Positions 10,625-20,708 of a DNA stretch of 64,000 nt are shown here, in pieces. Source of the stretch: Paramacrobiotus metropolitanus. Lineage: Eukaryota > Tardigrada > Eutardigrada > Parachela > Macrobiotidae. The notes under the pieces are model-generated. The model had not been told where the DNA came from, searched no databases, and saw only the letters and a program-made list of their open reading frames with translations. The stretch is taken from contig NW_026570274.1 of the NCBI RefSeq assembly GCF_019649055.1, positions 620,001 to 684,000 of the forward strand, written 5' to 3'. Position 1 is the first letter of the stretch, and each line of letters starts with the position of its first letter. The position numbers and the translations under genes are program-made.

Positions 10625-11662
10625 TTAACTTGTTCCCTTGTTCCAACACACGTTACATAAACTGCGAAACACGTCAGCCGTTGCAGACCGCAGATCCGGC
10701 AACGCAACCATGAATAACAGGGGGTCAAAGAGAGTTTGCACCAACTTCAGATTATTGCCAATTTGAAAGACCAGCTCAACGTTAACGTGGCGAATCAACA
10801 AGTAAAACATGTTATTCGGTGTCCAAAACACAAGCACGCTTACTGTCAGCAGGGTTAACATCAGAAACGATTTGGAAACGGTCTTAATTCTCTCGCGTTC
10901 TACCAAATGCGCGCCACTCCTCATGGGCGTGGCTGCATTGCTGGAGACCGTCCCTTTAGGCTTATTAGCATCCTGAATTTGTCGTCGGTATCGCAGCCGA
11001 CGAAAAACAAAAAACGGATACGAAACCAGAATTATGCATTCCGGAGTAATGAAGAACATGACTGACATCGTGGTAATCCACGCGGTCATTGGAGGGAAAT
11101 AGCTGAAGTCGCACCGCTGGTTTAGCAAATCAGTTCGATAGTACACTCCATCGAGGACAACTCCCGGCACCGCGCAGATGTTAATTATGATGAACGTTAA
11201 GGTGCAAATTACAGCGGCCATTTTATGCGAGTGATGACGCTTGTAATGCACCGGCCATGCGATTGCCCAGCCGCGGTTTAGGCTGATCAAAAGATGGATG
11301 ACGCTTGGTGCTGCCGCGGCCACCACTTGAAAATATAAGTAGATTGTGCACAGAACGGATTCAAAGGACAAGGGCATAACGTCTTTGAGCAGTAAGGTGG
11401 CAGAGTTAAAAGTTAGTGCTTGAGCAATATTGGAGAGCATGAGGGCTATAACATATATCCCAAAAGGGGTCCGCAGCGTTAATTGTTTGACGCGATAGAC
11501 GTAAAGAAGGAAAGCGTTGGTAAGGCATACCAGAATTGATAAGACGCACGTCAATGTGTGCGCAGATGTCCAGTGTTCATAGAGAAGAAACCGTATTCTG
11601 ATCGTGCTACAGTTCAACGTCATGGCCGCCGGCCATGATGTGTTGTTGACGTTATTAGACAT
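10625..11662 (-). CDS. Rhodopsin-class GPCR, orphan, single exon (family A, copy 2)
   Basis: Open frame of 345 codons from ATG 11662, intronless. It follows copy 1 segment by segment: N-glycosylation sites (NNT, NCS), LYEHWTSAHTLTC before TM1, TPFGIYVIALM in TM2, NRGWAIAWP at the TM3 end, the HHSHKMAAVIC loop, CDFSYFPP in the second extracellular loop, FWTPNN in TM6 and DPLLFMVALPDLR in TM7. The third intracellular loop is the most divergent part. The tail ends NVCWNKGTS. The left LTR of the giant retroelement lies about 360 bp upstream of its start codon, inside its likely promoter region. Same family caveats as copy 1: the NRG and DPLLF motifs replace DRY and NPxxY; ligand and coupling unknown. 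Confidence 0.87.
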   Translation of the reverse strand: MSNNVNNTSWPAAMTLNCSTIRIRFLLYEHWTSAHTLTCVLSILVCLTNAFLLYVYRVKQLTLRTPFGIYVIALMLSNIAQALTFNSATLLLKDVMPLSFESVLCTIYLYFQVVAAAAPSVIHLLISLNRGWAIAWPVHYKRHHSHKMAAVICTLTFIIINICAVPGVVLDGVYYRTDLLNQRCDFSYFPPMTAWITTMSVMFFITPECIILVSYPFFVFRRLRYRRQIQDANKPKGTVSSNAATPMRSGAHLVERERIKTVSKSFLMLTLLTVSVLVFWTPNNMFYLLIRHVNVELVFQIGNNLKLVQTLFDPLLFMVALPDLRSATADVFRSLCNVCWNKGTS

Positions 11663-12018
11663 TATTCCCCCGTGTACGTTTTAGTTCCAATAAAATTTAA
11701 CCAGTACGCAGACCATTAATTCCAATTGCCATGAATGCAAGAATTCTGGCTTCCTAACCCAATATCCAAATATCTTGTCATCAACCGGAGCCTAATGAAG
11801 GTCCTCTTAATCAGCACCAATGCAGAAATGTATCTGTGTCCGTTACGGAAGCTTGTTACGGAAGTAACAACAAACAATAATATTAACGCAAATGACGCCT
11901 TAGCAACGCTCCGGTCTGCAATGCACGCCAACGTGCTTTTTTCCAGTAATAATCCCACGCTCAACGTAAAATCCCCTGCTGAATAAGATGAGACTTTGTG
12001 TGAAAGCCGGAAAGCACT
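11663..12018. promoter_or_regulatory. Upstream region of GPCR copy 2, cut by the retroelement insertion
   Basis: About 355 bp separate ATG 11662 from the target duplication at 12019. It contains CAATAAAATTT-like A/T-rich sequence but no clear TATA box. The short frames here have no protein features. Confidence 0.35.
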
Positions 12019-12022
12019 CCTG
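12019..12022. repeat. Target site duplication, left copy (CCTG)
   Basis: CCTG directly precedes the TG of the left LTR; the same four bases follow the CA of the right LTR at 42454-42457. Four to six bases is the usual range for LTR elements integrated by a retroviral-type integrase. Confidence 0.75.
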
Positions 12023-12461
12023 TGTAACAGATGTGCACGAGGAGATCACGAGTGATGCTTTATTGACAAATAAAGGGGGAACAATACTGCGTATAGCAGG
12101 AAAGCAAGAACAATAGCAGTGATGGCTAAAATAGCAAGTGTGTGCCAAGAGGGTTCTTGAGCGTCTTCCAAGTCGTGAAAGAAGCCACCCGCGGCAAGCA
12201 CGTGCTGTGTGCCATCAGCTGTGTGATGATGCGCAGACTGGACTCTATCCAACGCGAGCGTATGAACGCTGAGTCATACTGCGAAAGAGGAACGAGAGAG
12301 CCAGTGTGGCTCAGTGTATGCGCTGCGTATATCCGCTTCAGCGGATGAGTGCAGTGCAGCAGCACACGTACGTACAGCGGGAGAGGTGGTAACGGCAAGC
12401 AATGGTGCAAGTACGTCCTGTGTGGACCGTACGCACCAGGCGCAGTCGTACGCCTCTGACA
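12023..12461 (-). repeat. 3' LTR (left copy) of the giant retrotransposon
   Basis: 439 bp. In the sense (minus) direction it begins TGTCAGAGGC and ends CTGTTACA. A minus-strand AATAAA at 12064-12059 lies about 36 bases before its end and can serve as poly(A) signal. A strong 3' splice site (pyrimidine run ending TTTCGCAG, AG at 12280-12279) lies in the middle. It matches the right LTR except at one base. Confidence 0.93.
12046..12252 (-). CDS. LTR-internal frame encoding a single transmembrane segment (possible spliced 3' exon)
   Basis: The minus-strand frame inside the LTR encodes about 68 residues with a His-rich start (SAHHHTADG), a hydrophobic helix of about 25 residues (LAILAITAIVLAFLLYAV, then LFPLYLSI) and a short basic tail. 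It has no ATG of its own. A good splice acceptor lies just upstream (12280-12279), and another CAG within the next 15 bases would enter this frame. It could therefore be the last exon of a spliced element transcript, giving a membrane anchor. The same frame is in the right LTR (42038-42244) with one residue changed next to the C-terminus (H to D). No relative is recognised; coding status is uncertain. Confidence 0.3.
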   Translation of the reverse strand: MDRVQSAHHHTADGTQHVLAAGGFFHDLEDAQEPSWHTLAILAITAIVLAFLLYAVLFPLYLSIKHHS

Positions 12462-15400
12462 TGCCTCTGGGCGGGAATCCGAGCTCCCGCGAAGGATGCT
12501 CCGACTCGGTACCGCACCAGTACCACACAACTCTCCGGTCGGACCCATGTGGGGTCGCCGGTACGCGTCTTCTGGCAGTGGGAGTCCGGTGTCTGGTCGA
12601 CCGTCCCTTCTTCACTTCCGAACCCATGAGTGGAAGCCACTCACGGCCGAGAAATCCGGAAGCCGCTCGGGCGTTTCGTTGGACCGGTGATGCATCTGTT
12701 GGCTGGCTTCTTGCTTCTGTTGGCATCGGAGAACAGTGTAAAAAGAAAAATGTAATGAAAGTTTATGCAGCGCGAAAGAAAGTAAATAAAGTTTAATCAC
12801 AATTCCAGTGAGCAAAAGGGGTTACAAAACAGATCTGTCAAAGAGATCGAACTAGAAAAATACAATCCCGTTTGTTAGGAGAAATGCTAAAAAAAATGCA
12901 AAAATCTGTCCGGGGGTCCTATTCCGACTAGGATGACGTCCACGGGGCGATTGAGTCTCCACGGGGTCTCCTGTCCACTTTCATCCGGTAAAGTTGGGTC
13001 CGGGGCATCAGTTCCCGGGTTACCCGTCGTAACCGGTTACATTCTCCGAGGTCGGATAAGCACGGTTAAACACTTACTTCCGACTCGTATCCGTCCGTTC
13101 GGGATAGAGAGGCACTGTTGCAGATGCAAATGCCGAGGCATCCTCTCTGAATGGGGAATAGGACCGAGGTCGGTTTGACCAAGGTCGGCCTACCGGTAAG
13201 TCGACCGGCGGCAAGGGTGATTCGGCTATGTTCCGAATTTCAAAAGTCCAGGTCGGGAAAAGCTGTATATAAGTCATGCGGCCTTTGTGGTCGTCATGTA
13301 CAGCAGTTCCGTTCAAAAAGTGGTCGGTTACAACCGTTTAATCTGCTACCACGAGCCTGGTTTGGGGTAATCCGAGTCGAACTGGCTCGAAGGTCCGATC
13401 GGAAATCATGAGTTTGTTCGATGGAAGCGTCCAGTCGACTTCCATCCGGTGTATTCCGTTGTTATCCGACCTTCTGTCGAGGTCGGTCATCCTATCCGTC
13501 GGTGGTCGACTAGGGTTAACCTGCAATAACATGCCCATGTGGGGCTAAACAAGTGCCTTCAGGTCGAATTCATCCACCGCAAACAGTGATCAATCATCTT
13601 CGGTCATGCTGACTGGGTTTCCGACTTCCGACTTGTGGTCGGTTATGGTCGGCTTCGGAAGGTCGGATGAACTGTGTGCTCATCCGTCCGAAGGCTAAGT
13701 TTTTCCGTTAGGAGGTCGGTTCTCGACTTCCAAATGCCTTTGCCGACTTGTTGTCGTATCCTTCCGACTTCTATTCGGTCTCTTCCGACCTTCGTCTGAG
13801 GTTGGCTGATTTCCGACTTCGGATGAACTGTGTGTTCATCAGTCGAAAAAGCAGAGTTCGTCGGCTAGGAGGTCGATTTTCTACTTCTGATGGATTTTCC
13901 GACCTGTTGTCGTATACTTCCGACCTCCATCTAGTGACTTCCGACTTGCTTTAGGAGTTCTGTGCGTACGGCTACAGTTGACCGGGTCTCCGTTGTTCGG
14001 ACATCCTTCGGTCAGTTCGAACTGGCAGAAGGATATTCAGCAGCACAACTCCGTTTCTCCTGTGGCTACTTTCCAGACATGAACTCCGGGTCGGATCCGA
14101 GCTACTGTTGGCTCATGACACCTCTGGGTGGCCGAGTCCTGCGAGGTGGGAGTTTCCTTGGCATCTGTTGGCCGGGTGACTGGCGCTTCGTCATGCCGGT
14201 GTGCTCGCTTACAACGTTAGGGGTCTTTGTGGCCCCGGTTGACAAGACAAGCTCTTTGGTTTAAACTTCATGCACATGCAAGTCCCTGAGGTCGTCAGAT
14301 CCGATTCTTCCGTTTTGTTTTGTCGCGAACCTGAGACGCCTAGCCGCTTCTGTTGGGGGTAGACAACTCACGTCCAAGGGGAATTTTTCTTTGCCGCGAA
14401 CGAAGGACTCTTGGCCGTTTTTGTTGCGGTAAAGAGTTCTTCGCCCACGGGGGTTCATGAAGGGGTGCAGGTCGAGTATTTTAACTCGGTCTGCCTAGGA
14501 TGTTCCATTGAAGGCATGGGGAAGCAGGTCGCGGCGGAGTCGTTGGTGTGGTGGCCAAATCACCGTCGCTGTTCCTCTTCAGGTAATGGCAGCACGTTCG
14601 AGACGCGCGTAGTCGTGGTCACCGGTGAATCGGCTGGTTTACCCGATATCGTCCGGGGGAGACTGCGGTTGGACTCCGGGTACAGGTTCCTAGTTGAGTT
14701 CCTGTAGATCTGGGTTCAAACGGAGAATCCGGTTAAGTTACCACGTGGCTACTGCTAGCTTCCGTCCATTCTTCCTGGGCAATTTCTGTTGGCCGTTATG
14801 GTCGACCTGTGTGGTCGGCCATAATGTCGATTTCTCGTTAGTCGGCTACCATATACTTAGTCGATCTGTGTGATCGGCTGAGGTAGCGAGTCGTGGTTCG
14901 GCGATCTGCATCGTTGCGATTCCGACTTCAACTCTCTGAACAATTCGTTCCGAGTTTCCCAAAACCGATCTCTGTGATCGGCTTACACAACCGACCTTTG
15001 TGGTCGGTTAGTGCCACGATATCCGTTATGTCTCCAAGTTATGGATGAAGTACAAAGTTGACCTTTGTGGTCAACTCAAGTACATATAGTCAAACCCGAG
15101 TTTTCTTGCGCTGTTGGCGACTCGGCCGAGGGATGTCCGCTTTTACACTGGTGAAGGCTGCTCGGCTACCCGGTTCCGAAGTTGGCTACGGGTGCTCGGC
15201 AAACATGGCGGTGAACACGCAGCGACGTATTCAGCGCCACGTTAGCGTAATCCTCTCGGTCTATGCTCCGGAGTCGGTTGGCCGGAGTAATCTTCATAGC
15301 CGGTCGTGGTTAATGGTGTGATCTGTACCATGTAACTATCGATCGGCTCCATGTAACGCGGATTGGGGCTTCTGTTGGCTCCGATGGTCGCAGAACGTGG

Positions 15401-15787
15401 TTGTCGATCTGCTATGTTAGCAGATGTGGTTCACGATCTGTTCATGCCATGCTGGGGAACTGAGGTCGGTTTGCTCAGTTCTGTCCAGGGGATTCCTCGG
15501 GAGACGTACCGGAACGGTGGAAAAAGCCGGTTTGTCAGGTCTAACCATCCATGTCCGGGTCAAAACCGAAGAATCCGGCTGACTTGTGTAGTCGGCACTC
15601 TGGCAAAGTCATCGTTGACTTCCGCTGTATACTTGGTTTGGTCGGTTTCTGGAAAAAAACTAAAGAAAAATGTCCATTCCGAAGTCGTTTCTCAGTCGGG
15701 TCGGTTCTCGACCGTGCCGTTTTTCGGCGTTAAGTCCCCTTAGTTTGTTCCGAGTGGGGGATCGAGTTCCAATGTGGGAACTCGATC
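12462..15787 (-). other. 3.3-kb non-coding tail of the retroelement, dense in small hairpins
   Basis: No long frame on the sense strand. The stretch is made of degenerate repeats of GGTCGG/CCGAC words and holds many perfect short hairpins, for example 14796-14824 (12-bp arms, one mismatch), 14859-14879, 14965-14981, 14989-15009 and 15056-15076, all with loops of the form TGTGT, TTTGT or TCTGT on the plus strand. Next to the LTR (12462-12480) the sense sequence is only weakly purine-rich, so a normal polypurine tract is not obvious. A cleaner purine run (sense GGAAGTGAAGAAGGG) lies about 140 bp away. Confidence 0.6.
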
Positions 15788-17956
15788 TTAACTGAGTGGA
15801 ACTTCGACGGGTTTGTCGCCGCCGAAGTAGTCATCTTCATCTTCATCATCCGGGCCAGGTCGGTTATGTGGCCGGATAGTCGGATCCTTGGGTTTACAAG
15901 TCGCCGGGCCACTCCGTTGAGACATCTCGTCAGTCTCATCCGTTTCTTGGCCGAGGCGATCCGCTCTGCCTTTCCTCGATTCCCTGGCCGCTTGTTTGCG
16001 GAGCCGCAGCGCATACGGTCGTGCGCCGGGTGCTATGTCGTCCGACATCCAAGGTTCGTAGGGCGATGAGTTAAATCCGCTGGGTAAAGTCTTCTTTTGT
16101 CGGTACCAGCTGATAAATCTGGTCGCGTCGTCGCTGGGATCTACGTGATCCTCACGAAAGGCATACTTTGTCGCATACCGTTCGTGGGTGTACAGCAAGT
16201 CGCGCATCCAGACGGCGAGGATAACACTTCTCATTGGTGTGCCAAGTTGGGCTACGAGGGTCTCCACAGCCGCTGGTATCATCTCGTTCTGGTATAGGCC
16301 GTACAGGGTGTAGTGGCAAAAGTAATTGCCGAGCCGAGCTGCGAAGATGAATCGCAGGAATGCGGTGACTCCGTCCTGGGCCATGTCAACTTCCCCTTCT
16401 GGGAGGTACTGAGTCAAGTCCAGTGCTGCCCGAGCCGCGGTTGTTACAAAGGCTGGGTGGGCGTCCGTGATGACGAACTGGGCAATACTTTCCATCTCGT
16501 CATGGGGGTATTCCCGAGCTCCTAGTTGGCTCGCACGCGTTCCGTCCGGACTGTAAAGTGGTACATTCAGCAAGACCGGGTCGGTCATCGACGGTAACGC
16601 ATTCGATCTAGTGTACGGATGTTCAACATTCTGTGCTGTGTGCGCAGACATGTTGAAGTCCGGTTGCCACTGATGTTGTTCCAGTAACGTCTGGTATCCA
16701 GATCGGACGAGGAATTGACGGAGGTTTTCTACCATTCGCCAAACTTGTGGTCGATTCCGTTCCTCGTAATTCATGACGTTCATAATGTGGTTTGTCCGTT
16801 CAGTGGGATGTAGCATGACGACCTCGATTCCTTGTTGTCGAGCGCGGTCGTAGCGAGGATCTTCTCGGATCGGCACTTCTACTTGTGGTAGTTGCGCCAT
16901 CTGGTCGGCTACTTCGACGTCCATTTGTTCCGGTTGAGCTGCCAGTTCAGCTGGGACTTCAGCCGCCGGTTCCGCCTGATGGGCTTCCGGCTGCTGTTCG
17001 GGTGGGACAAAGTTACGTTTCGACTTATTTGTTAAGTCTACCGTAAGTCCGATTCCCGTTTCTCCGGATCCAGTCCGTTTTCCTGGTGGAGGTCTGGTCG
17101 GCTCTTTTCCGACTTGGCGGATAACTGCTCGTTGCTCTTCGATTCTGTCTCGAAGATCAACAGGACCAATCCTGTGTCGGAGGTCGTGTCCCGCTAAATT
17201 TTTACTCGGTCGGCGTTGCTGCTGTTGAGTTGCCGGTTGAGTCCGAGTTCCATGAGTTCCATGTTGGGGAATCTGCTGGGAAACAGTTGGACGAGCCTGT
17301 GTGACTACTGGCGTTGCCCTATGTGGGATTGCCATCAACTGTTCCTGGGTTGCCGGAGTAAAGGTAACCGGCTGTTGGGTTCCGTCCGGCATATTCATTA
17401 TCATCGTCACCGATGCACTAGTCATTGGTCGGTGTGGATCTCCGACGAAGACATCGCGTATGGTGTGCATCAACTGCTCGGTTTCCAGGCGACCCTGTGT
17501 GGGTGCCGGTACCCGAATTTTTATTTCCGGTTCGTAGTCGGTCGGTGGTGGATGGACTCGCATTGTGGCGATCCGTTTATCGACCTCCCTAATCCTCTTC
17601 TGGTCGTCGAGTTGACGCTGCAGATCCTGCATCTGACGATACTCCAACAGCCTGTTTGTTAAGACTGGTGGTCGGGTTTCTTCCCATCTCGAGTCGTTAG
17701 CTCGTTGTCGCTGAATTGTAGCCAGGTTATCCTGTTCGTGTGACTCCAATTGGTTAATCAGGTATTCTCTGCCGGCCAGGTACCGATATGCGCTCAAGTT
17801 ACCAGCGACAACATTAATGTAAAGTGCCGCCGCCTGAGCTCGGTGTTGCGGTCCAGTGCCGGTAACTCGTTCGTTTGTGAAGGAAACGATGCATTGCCCG
17901 CAGGGCAATCTGTTGTTGTCCCTCGTCGCGTTATCCCCGCACTGTTGGCAGTCCAC
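15788..17956 (-). CDS. Retroelement ORF6: 722-codon frame starting with a CxxC pair
   Basis: Open frame from 17956, whose first codon is GTG; upstream codons remain open to a good splice acceptor (TTTTGACAG, AG at 17979-17978), so it may be a spliced exon beginning at 17977 rather than an independent gene. The N-terminus has CQQC at residues 3-6 and CGQC about 13 residues later, a possible zinc site. Then come a helical segment with coiled-coil character (RQMQDLQRQLDDQKRIREVDKR), Pro/Gln-rich linkers, an Arg/Pro-rich segment, and a largely helical C-terminal half without low complexity. The C-terminus is charged (PDDEDEDDYFGG). I recognise no enzyme motif and no integrase DDE pattern. Codon use and hairpin content match the rest of the element. 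Function unknown. Confidence 0.55.
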   Translation of the reverse strand: MDCQQCGDNATRDNNRLPCGQCIVSFTNERVTGTGPQHRAQAAALYINVVAGNLSAYRYLAGREYLINQLESHEQDNLATIQRQRANDSRWEETRPPVLTNRLLEYRQMQDLQRQLDDQKRIREVDKRIATMRVHPPPTDYEPEIKIRVPAPTQGRLETEQLMHTIRDVFVGDPHRPMTSASVTMIMNMPDGTQQPVTFTPATQEQLMAIPHRATPVVTQARPTVSQQIPQHGTHGTRTQPATQQQQRRPSKNLAGHDLRHRIGPVDLRDRIEEQRAVIRQVGKEPTRPPPGKRTGSGETGIGLTVDLTNKSKRNFVPPEQQPEAHQAEPAAEVPAELAAQPEQMDVEVADQMAQLPQVEVPIREDPRYDRARQQGIEVVMLHPTERTNHIMNVMNYEERNRPQVWRMVENLRQFLVRSGYQTLLEQHQWQPDFNMSAHTAQNVEHPYTRSNALPSMTDPVLLNVPLYSPDGTRASQLGAREYPHDEMESIAQFVITDAHPAFVTTAARAALDLTQYLPEGEVDMAQDGVTAFLRFIFAARLGNYFCHYTLYGLYQNEMIPAAVETLVAQLGTPMRSVILAVWMRDLLYTHERYATKYAFREDHVDPSDDATRFISWYRQKKTLPSGFNSSPYEPWMSDDIAPGARPYALRLRKQAARESRKGRADRLGQETDETDEMSQRSGPATCKPKDPTIRPHNRPGPDDEDEDDYFGGDKPVEVPLS

Positions 17957-17977
17957 CGTATAAGCTTCCGTTCGGTT

Positions 17978-17979
17978 CT
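17978..17979 (-). promoter_or_regulatory. Candidate 3' splice site before ORF6
   Basis: On the minus strand CTTACTTTTGTTTTGACAG precedes an open frame that continues into ORF6 without a stop. Together with the absence of an ATG this suggests ORF6 is reached by splicing. No donor has been fixed. Confidence 0.35.
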
Positions 17980-18194
17980 GTCAAAACAAAAGTAAGCCAA
18001 CCGTTTCTCGGTTGCATCTTATAAATTTACACCCTATAGTTACTACGGTCGGGCCAGGTCGGTTCTCGAACTGGTCCAAGACGCCTTTGTGGTCGTCTAA
18101 TGAGGTAAGTCGACTTCTGTTGGTCGATGACGCCTGTGTGGTGTCAATGGAGGGAGGTCGGTTATGCCTCTCCTCCAACGCGTTCTGCGTTCCC

Positions 18195-20281
18195 TCATTC
18201 CAGTGTCGGTGCTTCTGACGACTGCGGCCGACTTGCTTGGTGCGAGTCAGCCAACTCGGTCGGTTGTGCCGAGGTGGATCGTTCCTTCGGTAAGTGTCCG
18301 TGTCGGTGAGTTGATGGGTTTAGTGCTATAAATCGTTGGCCACCCTGGACTTTATCGGTGTTTGTGGCAAATCTTTGTTGGTAGAGTGCCTTAGATAGGA
18401 CGAATTCCAATTCGTCTTCCAGGGAATACTTCTTGCGTCCGGCGATTACGTCCGGTTTGGCCTTGTATTTGGGGTCGACCAACTGCGGTTCCGCTGCTGT
18501 CCATTCGAACTCGAACCGTGCTGTAAGTTGGTGGAGTATTTCTCCACGGGTGAGTCCGTCGGGATGCCAGGACATTTCCATACACGCTTCGATGGCGTGT
18601 GTCCATCCTTCGTATGTTGAAGGGGCCGGATCCTTTTTAGCCGGCGGGAACTCGTAGTACATCCGCTTTGTGCTGGTGTACGTACGTATTATCTTCCCGG
18701 CATGATATCCCAGGTCACAGTAATGTCGCACGTTATTCTGGCTCAGTTGTCGCCAGTCGCCCGTCTCATCTACCTTCCAATGTTGGAGGAGTTTGAAGGC
18801 AATTCTTGGTGTGGCGAATTTCGGTCCACGTGTAGCCAAGGCCTTCAGGGCGGCGAATGTGTACATCCATCCCGCATCGTATTCCGATACACTCGGCTTC
18901 GGTTTTGAGGCCGATTTGATGCCTGTGTACTTGACGCGAACGTTGGTTAACGGAGGGATGTCGTCCGGCAACACTTCCATGGTGTCTTCATTCCATTCGG
19001 AGAGAAGTGGCCGCTCGTCGGTGTCAGGGGTTATCGGTATCCGTTTACCGTACTGACGAGGGATATATACTCCGCCATCGTCTTCATTGCTTTTGGACTC
19101 GTCGGCTTTGTCGCCGCTGTCCTTTTCTTCGGGTTGTTTGTCCGGTATCTCCGGTTCGCCCTGCTGTTGAGGTGCCGAGCTCGACGGTGGTGGGGGTTTA
19201 CCGTTTTCATCGTCATCATCGTCATCGTCCTTCGGCGATCCATTTCCAGGTGTTTGGAAATCGTCATCGTCGTCGTCGTCTTCGGTTTCTTCCTCGGATG
19301 ACGAGATCGGCTCCGATGACTTCGGTTCTTTTTTCTTGGCCGGCTTAGTCGACTTCGTCTTGGTCGACTTTGACTTTACCTTCTGTTGGGTCAAGTCTTC
19401 CGGTTCCGGGGAAATTTCCATAGGCGAGGACGGCGGGAGTGACTGTACGTCTCTCGGAATGAACCGTCCTTTCGCGCTCCTGGTCGGTTTTGCCAGACTT
19501 GCTCGTCCCGCCGGAGCTACTGCCGTACCGACATATGTTGTCGGTTCGAACGGTGCTCGGGGTCGGGGTAAGACTTGGACTCGTCTTTGTGACGACTGTC
19601 CAGCCGTACGAGCTATATGCAGCAAGGCAGCTGCATCCTCCGACGGTTGTTCGTTGGAGTCACTGTATTCTTCAATAGGTTCCGTGCCGGCCGGGGGCTT
19701 GTCCGTGTTGACGTAAGACATCCGGAGGTTAAACTCACGCCGATGTTGTTCCGGTATGAAGTTAGGCACGGTGTACCGTACTGGTACGTCGCGTTCTGCG
19801 TTAGTCGTCTGAAGGGTATGTTGTTCAACCAAAGACGTAATCCGGTCGCTTATCCTGTCCGTAATGATTTCGTCGATGTTCCTCTTCTTGTCCATGTACA
19901 TCACGTTATATACGCGGGCAATTTGGACCAACGTTGATCCGCGGGGATTCCTACTGTATCCGATTAACCGTGCAATTCTAGTCGGTGTATCGTCCGCATT
20001 CCTGGCGGCTGCGCTTTTGAGTGCCTTGATGAGGTCCGGTGGAAGCAGTTCGGCCATCCGTCCCCATTGTCGGTGAACGGCTACTGCTAATCCGAAATCC
20101 AAAGTCCAGGCGACGATCTGCATCATGAGTTGATGCGTCAACCATTTTCCGGTTTCACCTCCGACTTGGATGTTGTTGGACAGGTCTCGGACCAAGGACT
20201 GGTAGATGTCCACGCCGTTTTTCCTGGCGTTTTCGATGCTCCTTACAACTTCGACGTGTACTCGGACGGTACGGATTAATG
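18195..20281 (-). CDS. Retroelement ORF5, downstream part (after the hAT insertion)
   Basis: Continuation of the frame at 23365-27714. Counting across the hAT element and one copy of its 8-bp duplication (3094 bp together), the two parts are in the same frame and give 2142 codons from 27714 to 18195. This part starts at the codons for TLIRTVRVHVEVV. It has a helical region of about 200 residues, a Ser/Pro/Lys-rich segment, a strongly acidic stretch (EEETEDDDDDDDF) and then a folded-looking domain with two W/Y-rich segments: MYTFAALKALA ... SQNNVRHYCDLG ... MYYEF, and WTHAIEACMEM ... LTRGEILHQL. The first resembles a winged-helix layout (helices, then an RH-containing recognition-like helix, then a hydrophobic wing), but this is by eye only. 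Function unknown. Confidence 0.6.
20274..20281. repeat. hAT target site duplication, left (GATTAATG)
   Basis: GATTAATG directly abuts the TAGGG end of the hAT element; the same 8 bases follow its other end at 23368-23375. Eight bases is the diagnostic length for hAT transposons. Confidence 0.93.
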
Positions 20282-20298
20282 TAGGGTTGTTGATACCA
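20282..20298. repeat. hAT terminal inverted repeat, left
   Basis: TAGGGTTGTTGATACCA, reverse complement of 23351-23367. It is followed by a run of TGGTAT/ATACCA words. Confidence 0.88.
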
Positions 20299-20708
20299 AA
20301 TGGTAACTGGTATTTTGGTACGGCTGGTATACCACTTACCAATGGTATATCAGGCAGGTGTCGAATGGTATGATTTATTACCAGATATACCATATAAATT
20401 ATGGTATACCAAAATGCCTATGGTAATACCAAAAATTCAATTTTTTTGGGGAGCAGGATAGTGGGAAACGGAAAAATCCTTGTAGAAAGTCGTGATCACC
20501 GCAAAGCCATTACGTGTACTACTGTATCTCACCGCTTACGCAGCTTCACTGCACTAAACTGCAAATCCCTCTTTATCCGTTATGACTTTTATCGTTCGTT
20601 TCTATCCGCAAGCGGCAAGCATTTCTGTAACAAAACATCATTTTTGTCGGCAAAAACTGGTTGGAAAAACATAGCAGAACCGGCGCATCGACTTAGCGAG
20701 CTTCTATC

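Noticed and set aside
12274-12726. Overlapping frames of 100-160 codons around the left LTR edge on both strands
   Set aside because: They are Arg/Ser/His-rich, cross the LTR boundary and overlap each other in several frames; shadows of G/C-rich sequence.
14796-15076. CRISPR-like array of repeated GGTCGG words
   Set aside because: Repeats are variable hairpins without regular spacers, in animal DNA inside a retroelement.
15788-17956. ORF6 as integrase because of its cysteine pairs
   Set aside because: The CxxC/CxxC spacing is not the HHCC finger, and no D-D-E core follows.
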